From the NCBI GenBank assembly GCA_029959085.1, contig JARWIR010000005.1, positions 49,416,850-49,480,849 of the forward strand: DNA of 64,000 nucleotides, in the 5' to 3' direction. The translations under genes were made by a program, and so were the position numbers. The notes below the pieces were generated by a model. That model worked only from the letters and a program-made list of their open reading frames with translations, ran no database searches and was not told the DNA's origin. Source of the DNA: Nemophila menziesii (taxonomy: Eukaryota; Streptophyta; Magnoliopsida; Boraginales; Hydrophyllaceae). Position 1 is the stretch's first letter, and every line of letters starts with the position of its first letter. This document shows positions 22,115-34,019 of the stretch, in pieces.

Positions 22115-23640
22115 AGACCCCCAACTCAAAGTTGTATCGTCCCGATACAATAAAAGTAAAGAACAGCAGGGTAGTCAAAATAAACAAGAAGAAGTCGGAG
22201 GAGAACAAGAACACAAATATAATGAATGATCCTAGAGCATAAAATCCAAAAAATCTCATGTAGTAATGCTCAAGAAATAATGCACAAATATGCCTAATAT
22301 ACATGTAATCAACATTCCACAACTTCAAGTTAAGATTAATTTCGCAATGCCAGAAAGAGAGGATGATAACTTAGTTCAGGTTAATGGCTATAGGTTGTTC
22401 ATAGGTCCCAAATACAGCATCCAATGGTCCACTTACCTACTACCTAATAGCTCAATTGTTTCTCCATCTAGTAGTTAAAAATCCTAAGGTCTTGGTTATA
22501 ACTTGGCTTAAGGACAGGTGTGGTATATTTGGATGATGAAAAGTGAGCTTTTGGCTCTCTCCTCACTAGCCATCAACGAATCGCCCTAGAGCTTGAGTTT
22601 TCACTCGAAGATGTTCTCACTCAACCCAATTTATTGATGCTTTTGATTTGCATCCCCAATAATCCTAATTAAAACCTTTGATGATATAAAATCCACTTTG
22701 CCGGTCCGAATATATATTCTTTTCAAATCAATTTTTTTCTTTTGTATAGCTATGATTCTCTTTTTGATGTTGAGATCACACTATTTTTCATATATATATT
22801 CTTTCTCTTTTTTATGCCCTTGTTGGCAAAATTAGCTCGTAGCTTCTTTTTCATTCACTATTACCCCGGCAAAGGGTTACAATAATAACAATTCATCATC
22901 AATAAAACCACAAATATAATTCCCAAATTCCCAAAGTTCCCTAATGATGAAACCCACCACCCCAAACTCAAGCTCTAAAACGAGTGTCTCAGGTTTTGCG
23001 ATTCGAGTGCGGGTCATATAGATAAGTCCTATAAACTAGGGTATGTATTATAATGTGTTTCAAACAAAAGGCTTTAGAAAGGCTCAGAGGGGCTAAGACG
23101 GATAAATAACAATAATATCAAACAAAAGGGTGAGAAAGTCTAAAGGTTTCAAGTGTTTTATCATGAAATAACTGCCTTATTCATTTTTCTAACTACCGGA
23201 TTTCGTTACGTTTTCATTATTAGTTCATAGACAAGTGGGGTTTCAACTAATTTTAAACCTCACGTTCTACACACCAAATAACTATTCCTAAGTTTCAACG
23301 TGATTTCTTAGCATTGCTTATTAACTTTTCTATCCTTTATTTCCTGTTTTCATACATGCATCTAAACAAATTGTTTGCATCTTTCAAAAGCATACTACCT
23401 ACTATCATTGACCTAATAAAATCATGCTCAAATAGGTTCATTCAAGATATTCTATGCCTTAATTCAACCTAAAATTTTTAAATTTTATGCAAAAACGAAA
23501 AGAAGATGAGGACAACGAATCCCCACCCCCAACTCAAAAGTGAGCCGTGTCCCCACGACTCGAAAAAAGACTCAAGCATGGAATAAAATATAAAATAAAA
23601 CTAACTAAACTACCTAATGCATACAAGCTATTAAGAAAAA
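22115..23640 (-). promoter_or_regulatory. Structured 3' region and polypurine tract of Ath1
   Basis: In element orientation: hairpin GAGTCGTGGGGACACGGCTC (23561-23542), then TTTTGAGTTGGGGG (second polypurine-tract-like copy, about 23540-23519), then a long-range pair CTTTGCCGG/CCGGCAAAG (22874-22866 and 22704-22696), then hairpin TTGTATCGGGACGATACAA (22150-22132), then CTTTGAGTTGGGGGTCT (22131-22115) abutting the LTR. The last is the expected plus-strand primer. The same blocks recur in the other Athila elements here. Confidence 0.75.
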
Positions 23641-24121
23641 TTAGAATGACCTACCTGGTTGGCCATAGAGATCCATCATGTCATCCTCATCTTCTGAAGC
23701 TGAGGGATCGGTGTAATCATCAACATCCTTATACAAGGTCGAATTCTCTACCTTTGTTTCCAATTGCATGATTTCTACCCAAAGGTCTTTGTTATCTTCA
23801 CGTAATATTTCATCTTCGTTGTAACTTGATAGCCCAAGGAGGAAGATCATAAACAATTTCAGAGGAAGAGGTAGAAGAACCTTGGTCTTGGATTTTTATT
23901 TTGTCTAAAGGCCTCCTTGATGGTGTGGACATTCTAGCAGTTAATCTCTTCTTTGGTAGTGGTTGTTCAGGTGCCTGTTCTTTTGATTCTTCAGAAACCT
24001 CATCAAGATTGATGGGTTTTTCAATGGTGGCTCCAGGCAATTTCTTATTCTTCCCAAGGATTGAACACTTTCTCTTGTATTCCATAGCTTCAGATCTGTT
24101 AGTCATGCTTGATTCACCCAC
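23641..24121 (-). pseudogene. Short post-pol ORF of Ath1 (MTNR type)
   Basis: A start at 24121, or at 24106 for MTNRSEAMEYKRK, opens a 103-codon basic, Ser/Pro/Lys-rich ORF ending at 23810. After a frameshift near 23835, a second frame continues with an acidic coiled-coil-like stretch (DLWVEIMQLETKVENS) and an Asp/Glu-rich tail to 23641. The homologue at 50873-51205 shares its N-terminus and the PPEWA/PPWAI block. Function unknown. Confidence 0.6.
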
Positions 24122-24375
24122 AACTCAAGTTATACCAAGGATGGATTAAAAGTTTAAGGAAAATTTGGTGTAGCTTGATGTTGTTGCTTGGAATTGATGA
24201 AAGAGAAAGGTTATATGAATGATCTTGGAAGAATTCTTTAAAGCTTGTTGAATTTGATGGTGTTTTGATGGTGTAGTGTGATGGATTTGATGAAGGATTG
24301 TGTTTATGGAAGATGATGGAGAGGATTTGATGAGTTGTTGTGTTAATTGTGAAGGTTTGCACAAGCTTTAAGATG

Positions 24376-24383
24376 TATATATA
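24376..24383 (-). promoter_or_regulatory. TATA-like box before the Ath1 post-pol ORF
   Basis: TATATATA within CAGACCCAAACCCTATATATAC, about 255 bases before the ORF start. The same context (CAGACCCAAACTCTATAAATAC) lies before the homologous ORF in element G at 50557-50564. Confidence 0.5.
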
Positions 24384-24464
24384 GGGTTTGGGTCTGAAAA
24401 ATTCGTGTATGGAAGGCTAGGGTTAATCTCATAAGGTAAGAATTTGATTAGGAAAAGAATTCCT

Positions 24465-24830
24465 TCACAAACCGCCTCCCTGCGGTGCACCGGACATAAC
24501 CCGCGGTATACCGCAGCTTCTGCTGTTCCAAATTTTTGCCCACTGGATAATACCTGAGCTAGCACCCCGTGGCACGTGTTTTGGGCGTGCGGACCAGGGG
24601 TGCGGTGCAGGGGGTGGTCCGCGCCATGTCCGTCAAAAACCCGTGGTACCCGACCCCGTGGCACGCGTTTTGGGCGTGCGGACCAGGGGTCCGGTGTACC
24701 GCGCCTATCAGGTCAATTTTTTTTCGCTTCTGGATAAAACCCGTGGTACCCGACCGTGGTACGGGTTATCTGGGCACGGTGCATCCCTACGGACCATGGG
24801 GTAGTCCGCGCCAGACTTTGAGTTCCTCCA
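24465..24830 (-). repeat. GC-rich palindromic leader of Ath1
   Basis: A GC island in AT-rich DNA, built from variants of CCGCGGTATACCGC, CCGGTGTACCGCG and CCGTGGTACGGG, many self-complementary. It sits between the integrase remnant and the post-pol ORF, as in the four other elements. Confidence 0.8.
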
Positions 24831-24983
24831 ATTTTTTCCTTTCGACCCCAAACTCGTTTCCTGCACAAAAACACACTACCTTTCTCTCCTATTAGCTTGT
24901 AAACACAATTAAAAATATACACTAACTTAAAATTATACACTATAAAGCAAAAACAACTAATCTAAAAAGCAATTAAAAACAAG

Positions 24984-25030
24984 GGGTGTCTCCCAAGAGC
25001 ACTTTTGTTTAACGTCTTTGAGTTAGACGT
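24984..25030 (-). other. Conserved stem-loops after the integrase stop of Ath1
   Basis: In element orientation ACGTCTAACTCAAAGACGT (25030-25012) forms a 6-bp stem, followed by GTGCTCTTGGGAGACACCC (25002-24984). The same pair follows the last pol codon in the other elements. A role in translation or packaging is inference. Confidence 0.55.
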
Positions 25031-25049
25031 GTACCTCAGGCTAAGCGCA

Positions 25050-25397
25050 TTAGACAAGGTAGATTTTCTCCCCTTGCCCAAAGTCCTCACTGTCATAGTA
25101 TCTCTTCAAACGCTGGCCATTCACCATGAATGTCCGTTGTTCGGCTGGATTTTCAATCTCAATTGCTCCATGCGGTGTGACTTTAGTAACAATGTAAGGT
25201 CCCCCCGAACGGGATTTAAGCTTTCCTGGGTAGTTCAAAAATCGAGAGTTGTATAATAAAACTTTTTGTCCTATCTCGAAATGCTTTGGACGGAGCCGTT
25301 TATCATGCCATCGCTTTGTTTTCTCTTTATAGAGGCGTGAATTTTCATAGGCAAGATAACGAAACTCCTCCAACTCATTCAACTGAAATTAATTTGA
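25050..25397 (-). pseudogene. Integrase C-terminal remnant of Ath1
   Basis: Reads LNELEEFRYLAYENSRLYKEK, then FEIGQKVLLYNSR, then GPYIVTKVTPHGAIEIE, which is the end of an Athila-type integrase with the GPY/F module. It begins directly after the gag-derived ORF, so an internal deletion has removed protease through integrase core. The junction is at about 25385-25400. Confidence 0.88.
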
Positions 25398-27176
25398 TTA
25401 ATAATGACGAAATTTCCACCCCTTTCCTTTGATTCCCACGAACTTTTTAGATCGATTCTTCATAAGTATGGATGGTTCCATCCAAGATTTCATGGGAAGG
25501 GGATCTTCTGGTGGTAACTTGATAGCATAATACCCCTCTGGTGATCCACTCATATCCGCGGTTTCTATACTTCGTTTGTTCGAAAGAATGTCCTTCATGA
25601 ATTTTAGATATTTCGGCATTCTTTTGATAGCTTCAACAAACGGCATTTTAATCTCAACCTTGCTCACCATGTCATCGAACTTCTTGAATTCCAGGTCATT
25701 GTCCTTCTTTCTGACACGTGAAGGGTATGGTGGTGGAGGGCGTGTATTAAGTTCTACTGGTTTTCTTGTCTTGTCAGGTGTCTCAGCTTGAACACTCTTT
25801 GGTTTAACTACCTCCTCAACTGTATCTTTGATTGTTTCTTCCCCCCTCTGTTCTGAAATAGGGATTGGTTCTGTTTCTGGTATAGGTGGAGGTAGTTGTT
25901 TTCCACTTCGCAACTCAACTGCATGGCAAGAATCATCTCTAGGAGCAATAGTATCACTTGGAAGTTGCCCTTTTGGCCGATTTTGTAATTTACTCGCCAT
26001 ATGTGATATAGTATGCTCTAGTTGCTTGATAATCTTATCCTGGGTTTGAACTTTCTGTTGGCTATGACTCATTTTCTCAGCTGCTTGTATTAATTTAGCC
26101 ATACTCGAATTCAAGTCTTGGATTTGTTCTCGTTTTTCCAATTGCATTGATTGTTTAGGTGGATCTTTCTTTGGTTCTTGACAAGCTTTTTTAACAATGG
26201 GTGCCTTTTTCTGAATAGGTTGTGGTGGATTATAAGATGTAAGTTGGGGTTGATGATAAGTTTCTTGCTTTCTGACCCAACTCTTTTGCTGGCTTTCTTG
26301 AGGATAAGTATAACCATTAGAATAATTGTTATCTTGAGGATATTGAACGGAAGCTACTGCTGGATTATTCATACACCCTTTCCACACGTGATTTCTTGAT
26401 CCACAACCAGGACATGAAGGAATTGTGCGTACCGTATTCACCTGAGCAATTGTTCGGACTTGTTCTTGTAGTTCTTCGAGTTGTTTAGCCAATTCTTTAA
26501 GCTTAAGAGATTCTGAAGTGTTCTCCTTTGCTGATTTCTTTGGCCAACTTCTGTCGTTCTAAAGGATTCTCTCCATCCCCAACTCAGCTTCTTCAGGGTC
26601 TAGTAACACAAAACCTGCGTTTCCCAACGAATCTGCTTTTTCTCTTGATTTATCATTAAGGCCTCCATAAAACAAGGTTAAATAATATTCCGGCGAGGAT
26701 CTATGATATGGACATCTCGCCTTCTTATCTGTAAATCGTAACCATGCTTCACCCAAACTCTCTTCCTCTTTCTGTATAAATTGTTCAAGCTCTAACATAT
26801 CTTTTAAACGTCTACTAACCGGATAAAAACAGTCTAGGAATCTTGCTTGAAGCTTGTCCCAATCTGGAATAACATGAGGGTATTGGGTATCATACCAATC
26901 GCTTGCACATCCGGTCAAGAAGAACTGGAACATCAGGTAATATACTTGCTCCCTAGTAACTCCTCTTACGATATAAGCATCACAGATCTGCATGAATTTC
27001 TGAATATATCGGATCAGATCTTGATGTGCAACTCCGCTGAATAATCCATGAGATACAAATTGAGTTAGCATCCCTGGGTCAGGTTTAAATTTAGCGGCTT
27101 GGATTTCTGGAGCGCGAATTCCTCGTGGCTCCACTCTGAACTCGATGGGTAGCTCAAGTCTCCTTGGGTTCTCCAT
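25398..27176 (-). pseudogene. Athila gag of Ath1 with one in-frame stop
   Basis: Starts MENPRRLELPIEF at 27176 and stays in one frame to 25398, apart from a single TAG at 26561-26559. The N-terminal half is the gag domain (ICDAYIVRGVTREQVYYLMF, FFLTGCASDWYD). After the stop come a coiled-coil-like stretch, a zinc knuckle CPGCGSRNHVWKGC (C-X2-C-X4-H-X4-C), a Gln/Pro-rich linker and the block FVEAIKRMPKYLKFMKDIL, which normally precedes protease. The last ~30 residues match nothing and are probably filler at the deletion joint. Gag packages element RNA. Confidence 0.88.
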
Positions 27177-27276
27177 ATGTAACTAAATCTGAAAAACAAA
27201 AACTAAAAACAAAAGCGTAAAATAGAACTAACTAAAATTAAAAGCACATGATATATGCACAAGGACTAACGATGTA

Positions 27277-27295
27277 GTCCCCGGCAGCGGCGCCA
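27277..27295 (-). other. Primer-binding site of Ath1 (tRNA-Asp-like)
   Basis: TGGCGCCGCTGCCGGGGAC lies six bases inside the 5' LTR. It is complementary to the 3' end of plant tRNA-Asp except for one position in the recalled tRNA sequence. Confidence 0.8.
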
Positions 27296-27301
27296 AAAAC
27301 T

Positions 27302-28779
27302 TGGTGGGGCCTAGGGTGTGATAAAATAAGATATAAATAAAGTGCAAAAACACCCTAGAACTACACTGTTCTGCAAGTATACAGATCGTATGCAAGTTTT
27401 AGATAAAGATTCGTTCCGCAGAGACTACAGAGGTTAGGAGAATCTTATGCAAATAGAAAGTGCAAATAATTAAAGATAGAACAACTAAACACAAGTAAAA
27501 GTAAAGATAAATAGATTTTTGTTTGATTTTCTAATTAAACTAAACTAAAACTATGAATTAAAAGACAGAAAATAAATATGAAAGAGAAGTGATATGAGAA
27601 TATAGCTTAAGTTATTAGCATGTAATCCCCACTAGTTTTGCCGTTCTAAACATGTAAGGGTGAATTATGTAGTATTTCCCTAATCGGTCCCAATATGCTA
27701 TCGGTAGTTTCAAATAGGATTTACCTGTGTCAATAAGGCTTCCTAAGCAAACTTTTCCTGTAATTGGTAAATAGTCACAAAGACTAAACCATAGTGATTA
27801 TCTAGCTAGGTTGGGTTGTCAGATCAAACCTAAAACTAAACGTTATGTGCTAAACATGCAATTAAACACCGTTGTCAATGGTACCTAATTACTAGATGGT
27901 AATTCTAATGGCTGCAGTCCACAAGAACACAGAATATAATTCCAAACACATAAACAGAGAATAAAAACTATAATTCTATTTAAAACATTAGATTCCCAAA
28001 TTAGATAGATGTCAATCAAAACTAGGGTTCATACATATATGCTAAAACTCAAGCTAAAGAAAATTAGTTCATGAAAGAAAAGAAAGAAATTACAAATCTA
28101 AAGGTAGAAGAAGACATTGTTGATGACAGCTCCTTCCAGACTTCTCTCTTGTGTTGTAAGCTTCCTCTTGGTTTAAGGTTTCACCAAGGATGATTTTAGA
28201 GTGTTAAGAGGCTGTATTTATAGTGTAGAGGTTGACCTAAATCGTTTCTTGGAGATAACTTAAAGTAATGGACTCCTGGCCCAACTCAAATTCGTAGGAT
28301 AAACACTGCTGCGTTGTTTTGAGTGTATCTTCTTCGTTATTGGTCGGTATTTGCTCCATAAGATACCAAAAGAATCGCAACAGAATTATCTAGACCCCTT
28401 AGAAGGAAATTACCAAATTCGGCCTATTTCTTAGGTAAAAACGCATATCTTTGGACGTGTATGCAGAATCCCAGATTTAGGCAGCTTTTCCTTTTCCATC
28501 TTTTTAGCCTTTGTTTCCTTATCTCCAATTTCCATGCATATCTCTTTCCATAAGTTGTTGTCTTTGACTTGGACTCTAATTAATCTCCATAATTATCGTT
28601 AAAGTTTCACACTAAATAAACAATTAAACCCAATATGCACTAAAAATATTATGTTTCTAAATCAAGACCCAAAATAGGAAAGTGCACTAAAATAAACTTA
28701 AATCAACCTATAAATTAATAAATAAGCCTAAAATGATGTCTCATGACTATATTTTACTATCACAAATGAGGAGACATCA
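27302..28779 (-). repeat. 5' LTR of Ath1
   Basis: 1,478 bp, TGATGTCTCCTC (28779) to GGCCCCACCA (27302). Near-identity with 20630-22114 shows a recent insertion. Confidence 0.95.
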
Positions 28780-29931
28780 GTGTGTTTAAGCAACTCAATA
28801 TTATACATATTGGGTGTTCATGCAACACGCAACACATATGATTTTGTGTCACAATTATCATATGTACTAATCCTACATCATGTTATCATGGGAAAAAAAT
28901 TCCGGAGAAAAAAATCGAAAAAAAAATCTTGAAAATAAAATTCGGGAAAAAAAATTTCGAAAAAAAAATTCCGAAAAAAAAATTTTAAAAAAATATTCGA
29001 AAAAATTAATATTTAAAAAAAAAAATAAACATTAAACTATAATTAATAAAATGTATAATTAAAGTAATTAATAATAGGTGGAAGGATATTTTGGTAATTG
29101 AGTAATATTTTGTGTTTAATTAAGAATTAAGTTAGAAGTTGTAATTAATAGGATATACTTACATTATCCCCTAATTCAAAATTACAATTATTCAAAAATA
29201 ATAGATATAATAAATTGGGTTGTGTTGTGCCGACTTAATTATTATGTTTAATAGGTTTAATCTTACATTTTGTTTTGGTTTAATATGGGTTTTCTATTAT
29301 AATTTTGACCCAGGACCTTGTTATTAGTCTTGCGTAGAACTTAAATTCTTTATTAACTTTATTCTGGGTATTGGAGTACTTATTACCACATGCAGATGAT
29401 TAATTGGTATGGGTGGTTCTTAAAATGGTGTAGAGGTCCTTATTATGCTTTGATTTCTCTTGATTTAGTGAATGATCTATACATGCAGAAGAGTAAGAGG
29501 TACAATTATACTGTTATGAGTTATGGGTGTTCGATGAATTGGTTTTACTCACTTCTGATTACAAATGTTGGAAAGATAATTGATAGTTCATATCGAATTG
29601 CTAAAAAAGCTATTTTGTTTCTATCAAAAAACGGCTCAAGCAGAACTAAGTGCATGCTTAGCAATATTTTAATTAACTCTAATTCTTGGTTGTGGTGTGA
29701 GATTTGGGTATCCGTAAGGTATTTTGCTTTGGAGGTGAATGTGATATATATTATATTTATAAGGGACAGAGTAATGGTGGAGTTATTTGTGTCATGGAAT
29801 TCTATGCTTCCGATTTATTTCTAAAGCAAGTTATTGCTAATGAATTGAGTTGGTGGTACATAATTTTCTATATCACAATTATATTGCAGAACAAACAAAG
29901 CAGCAATGATAATTATAAACTCATCAAGGAC
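28780..29931. other. Resumed tandem repeat, A-rich inverted arm and unassigned DNA
   Basis: 28780-28860 continues the interrupted tandem repeat. About 28885-28990 is the A-rich arm inverted relative to 19936-20035. From 28990 to 29931 I see no element or gene. The 144-codon ORF at 29390 has a Trp/Tyr/Ile-skewed composition and no motif. Confidence 0.5.
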
Positions 29932-30554
29932 TGATGAAAATATATATGTTATGTGTTATATATATATGTTTGGTGTGAAGTGTTCGTTTGACTAGTCTTT
30001 TCTGTTGTGGTGACGTGGCTTGCTTGTGCTCCTTGATGATCATTTTAATCTGATGGCTAATATTCATTGCTGCCTTATGTCTCTTATAAATAGAAAAAAA
30101 GGTTGACCGAATTCATAACCTTTCTCTTCACGCGTCTACGCTCTCTCTCTCGCCTCTCTCATTCGGAACCCTAGTTCTTTGAAATTTAACCTCTGGTTCT
30201 TCTTGTAATCGATTTCTTAGCTTCTGAGTTGTAATATCTCTTGTAAATTGTGATAATCATCTTGATTAATCACTAGATAGCCTTATTCTTTTGATTGGGT
30301 TAGAGATTTAGATTAGAAGGTTGGTTGATTCGATTTATTTGGGTTTGAATTGTAAGGTGATCTGAAAACAATGTAACTCTTGTGGCATTCTAGTAACTGA
30401 GCAACTCTTATTGGAGCTCAACGTGGATGTAGGTCAATTTGACTGAACCACGGTAAAAATCTCGTGTTCTATACATTTTATGCCATCTTACTTTCTGTTC
30501 TTATCTTGGTGGTTTGATCTGAGATTTGATTGTATTAAGGACAAATTTACAACA
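29932..30554 (+). repeat. 5' LTR of a Ty1/copia element
   Basis: Starts TGATGAAAATATATATG, ends TTTACAACA, and is followed after one base by a tRNA-iMet-type primer-binding site. TATAAATAG at 30085-30093 followed by a CT-rich tract fits a pol II promoter and start region. The 3' partner LTR is missing, so the left boundary is inferred from the TG and the pattern. Confidence 0.75.
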
Positions 30555-30555
30555 G

Positions 30556-30570
30556 TGGTATCAAAGCGAG
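30556..30570 (+). other. Primer-binding site of the copia element (tRNA-iMet-like)
   Basis: TGGTATCAAAGCGAG matches the standard plant copia site TGGTATCAGAGC except for one base. Confidence 0.85.
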
Positions 30571-30697
30571 ATTCTTCAATCTTGGGTGTTTTCAATCTTG
30601 TTTCATATCAGAAGGTTTTATTAATTAGTTTCTAGGTTCTTGAAAATTTTAGGGTTTTCGATTCATTGTGGGTTTATAAACTGAATCTTGTATTACG

Positions 30698-31255
30698 ATG
30701 ACTACTTCTACTCGAATCGATATGTCTGTGTTCGATGGAAAAATAGACTTTAGGGTTTGGCAGAAAAAGATGAGGGTTCTTCTCTCTCATCACAAAGTTG
30801 GAAGCGCTCTCTTGGCCGATTATAAAGAATGGCGTGAAGGTGAACGTGATAAAGAAGCTCAAATTAAAGAAGAGGCTTACAATATTCTTTTCTTGAATCT
30901 TTCTGACTTTGTCATTCGACAAGTCGATGGTGCTGATACAGCTTCTAAGCTATGGGGTAAACTCGAGACTTTATATGCTTCTAAATCTGTTCCTAACTTG
31001 GCTTTCTTGAAAGGTTATTTGTTTAATTATAAAATAGATGTGTCTAAGTCTCTTGATGATAACTTAGATGAATTTACAAGAATGTGTCTTGTTCTTAAAG
31101 GTACTACTATGGCCTTAGATGATACTAGTAAGTGTATGATCATTTTAAATGCTATACCTGAATCGTTTCAAGTTGTTAAAGACGTGTTCCAATATGCTAG
31201 TTCTGTGCCTTCTTATGATCAAGTTGTTACTGCTTTAAAAACTCGTGAAAATTAA
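30698..31255 (+). pseudogene. Ty1/copia gag, first part
   Basis: 185 codons beginning MTTSTRIDMSVFDGKIDF, with the UBN2-type gag features F-DG-x-x-F-x-x-W, ASKLWGKLETLY, LDEFTRMCLVLKG and ILNAIPESF. It ends at a premature TAA (31253-31255). The same frame continues with the zinc knuckle. Confidence 0.9.
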
Positions 31256-33098
31256 CTTAAGTCCCTTAAAAGAACTGGAATTAACATGTTTGTGAACCCT
31301 AGAACAGATACTACCCAAACTCTTGACTTAGCTAAGAATAAGAAAGGTAAGAAAACCACTAGTTCTAAAAACAAAGAGACTAGAAAGTGTTTTCATTGTG
31401 GAAAAGCTGGACATTTGAAAAAGAATTGTTTCAAATTGAAAAACAAGATGAATGCTAATGAATCTAATGTAACTAGTGCGCCTAAGACTGATGATGATGA
31501 TGATGTATTTGAAGTACTGAATGTCTCTAATATGTCTGAACATGCTAGTTGGATACTTGATTCTGGATGTATCTTTCACATGTGCCCCATACTTGAACTA
31601 TTTCATGATCTTTCTTTTGTGAACAATAAAATTGTATATATGGAAAATAACAACACTTGTGAGGTAAAAGGTATATGAAAGGTGAACTTGAGAATGGATT
31701 CTGGGAAATGTATTGTCCTAATTAATGTTAGATATATTCCTGATTTGAAAAGAAACTTGATTTCTTTGGGTGCTTTAGATGATCTTGGTTGTGTTTCCAA
31801 TGTGTCTAAAGGTGTGATTCATGTGTATAAAGGTGATAAACCGATTTTATCTGGTAGTAAATATGCTGGCTTGTATGTTCTTAATGGTACTCATGTTTCT
31901 GGTTCTGTGAATTCTGTTACTAATTCTTCATCTCAGGCAACCACTGAAAAGTGACATTTGAGGCTAGGTCATATGAGTCAACAAGGACTCAGTGTACTTA
32001 GTAAACATGGTATGCTAGGTAAAGACACAGTCGGAAATCTTCCCTTTTGTGAAACATGTGTTATGGGTAAACAACACATGGTAAGTTTCAAGCCTGGAAC
32101 TCATAGTTTCAAGGCTTGTATTGAATATGTTCATGCAGCCCTGTGGGGTCCTGAGAGGTATGATGCTCATGGTAACTTTAAATACTTCCTTTCTTTAGTT
32201 GATGATTACAGTAGGAGGGTCTGGACCTTCTTACTTAAAACTAAAGATGAAACTTTTCAAAAAATTAAAGAATAGAAGTCTTTAGAGGAAAACCAAACTG
32301 TTTTGTCTTTAAAAGTCTTGAGAACTGACAATGGTTTAGAATTTTGTAATATTGAATTTGATTCTTATTGTAAGACTAATGGAATTTTGAGTCACAGGAC
32401 AGTGAGACACACACCACAACAAAATGGTGTGGCAGAAAGGATGAATAGTACTCTTTTTGAAAAAGTCAGATGCATGCTTTTTACTTCAGGTTTACCAAAA
32501 GAATTTTGGAAGAAGCTTTATATACTGCTACCTATCTTGATAACAGAAGTCATAATAGGTCCATTGACCTCAAAACTCCAATGGAGGTTTGGAAGGGTCA
32601 GAAACCTAATCTCACTATTCTCAGGCCCTTTGGGTGTGCTGCATATGCACACACACAAAGGAGGGTAAGTTGGATCCAAGGTCAATTAAATGCATTATGT
32701 TGGGTTATCAAAACTAACATGGTGTAAAGGGGTACAGATTTTGGGATAGAAATAGTAGAGGTTTCAAAATTATAGTTTGTTGTGTTTGATGACCTAACTT
32801 TTCCTTTTAAGGTTAATGCAGATACATGTCATGATGCCTCAGCTGAACCTGAAGATTCTCAAGTGGTGGGAGTTGAGAGAGAGGTGGAGCCTGATATTGC
32901 TAGTCCAGTTGGAGACCATGGAGCTGATCAAAACCCAGCCCATGATGAAGTAGAAGCTCCTGAGGACACTGAAGGTGATGATCAGCTTCCTGAGTCATCA
33001 ACAGGGCAACTCCAAACCTACCAACTCACCAGAGATAGAGTGAGGAGAGAAATAAGGACACCTTCTAGGTATTCTTATGCAGACCTTCGACATACGGT
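31256..33098 (+). pseudogene. Ty1/copia zinc knuckle, protease and integrase, truncated
   Basis: The gag frame continues to about 32510, with further in-frame stops ending at 31678, 31954 and 32275, then shifts frame. In order: zinc knuckle CFHCGKAGHLKKNC, protease WILDSGCIFHMCP (usually DSGCSxHMC), GAG-pre-integrase block (RLGHMSQQGL, CETCVMGKQ), and integrase core. The first catalytic Asp is Ala (VHAALWGPE, normally VHADLWGP). The second (LRTDNGLEF) and the Glu (QQNGVAER) remain. RTPSRYSYADL marks the pre-RT linker, then the sequence jumps into an Athila LTR. RT, RNase H and the 3' LTR are absent. Confidence 0.88.
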
Positions 33099-34013
33099 CT
33101 TCCTAACACCTATAAATACACCCTTTAATCATTGTAAACATGTCATTGCTTCTCCTTAACTAATCCTTAGTATTATTTATCATAGAAGTCATTCAAGAGA
33201 AGCAAGTCGATAGTATGTATCCTTATTTAGTTTATTTCTTGTTAGCATAAACTAATTTTCCCATAGTTTGGGTTTTGCATATTTATAATCTTTGAATTCT
33301 ATTTTATTCTGTCTAAGTTTGTTTGGTAAAACCTTTTTAAATAGATTCTAACTTCTTTACCATATATTTGTTTTATGTGCTTTGTTTATTTCTAGTCTTA
33401 ATCTTGATCACGTTAGGATTGTCTTAATAGTAGTTAGATGGTCACCTAGAAGGGGTGTATAATTATTGAAACATCACATAAGCGTCTAGTGTGCGGTAGT
33501 GATCCGGAAGGGCTTGCCTAACTAGATAGTCAATAGGGTTTGATATTTAACCACCGATCATTGCGTAGGGTCCCCTGGTAATTGATAGGTCGCCACCAAA
33601 GTCCACCCGGAAGAGGGTTAGGATGAATATAGAATCCTGGCTACTTATCTAAGAGCTTTAAATTCCCTTATTAACTAGTAGAATAAATAAAAGTATTAGT
33701 GTATACTAGCAAAACCTGAGCTATACTCTCTCATCTTATTCTTACATATTTAATTTATTGACTTTTACTTTAATCAATCATCATCTCCTCAATCAGTATT
33801 ATTTACCTTTCTTGTCATTAAATTCACTAAACTATTTATTACTACGTTTTTCTGTTAATCCATTCGTATAACACTAAGATCCTGAGAACGAATCTTTACT
33901 TATCATTAAGACTCGCGTATGACCTGTGATACTTGCATTGAGTACCGTGTTTAGGTTAGGGTGTTAGTTGCATCTTATTTTATCGTTATTTTATCACACC
34001 CTTTCCTACACCA
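33099..34013 (+). repeat. 5'-truncated LTR of Athila element C
   Basis: Begins in the TATA region (AACACCTATAAATACACCC) straight after copia sequence and runs to CCTACACCA at 34013, followed by a primer-binding site. About 0.5 kb of U3 is missing. It carries the CACCNRGAAGGGGTG mini-hairpins (about 33447, 33508 and 33602). Confidence 0.85.
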
Positions 34014-34019
34014 AATTTT

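Larger units (their letters stand above)
20630..28779 (-). mobile_element. Young, complete-ended, pol-deleted Athila element (Ath1)
   Basis: An 8,150-bp minus-strand Ty3/gypsy element. Its two LTRs (27302-28779 and 20630-22114) differ at roughly 20-25 positions plus one 7-bp indel by eye. A 5-bp TSD GTGTG flanks it (20625-20629, 28780-28784). Order on the minus strand: LTR, tRNA-Asp-like primer-binding site, gag, remnant of integrase C-terminus, hairpin, GC-rich palindromic leader, short post-pol ORF, structured 3' region, polypurine tract, LTR. Protease, reverse transcriptase, RNase H and the integrase core are missing, so it would need proteins in trans. Confidence 0.95.

Noticed and set aside
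24368..24895. Small ORFs on both strands of the GC-rich leaders (also near 38863-39108 and 63015-63490)
   Set aside because: They arise because GC-rich palindromes contain few stops on either strand; peptides are not conserved between elements.
19121..29000. Complete CACTA transposon spanning the Athila insertion
   Set aside because: No TGTAGTG right end or matching TCT target site found, so only one terminus is called.
29390..29824. 144-codon plus-strand ORF
   Set aside because: Skewed Trp/Tyr/Ile composition, no motif, no recognisable family and no flanking gene signals.
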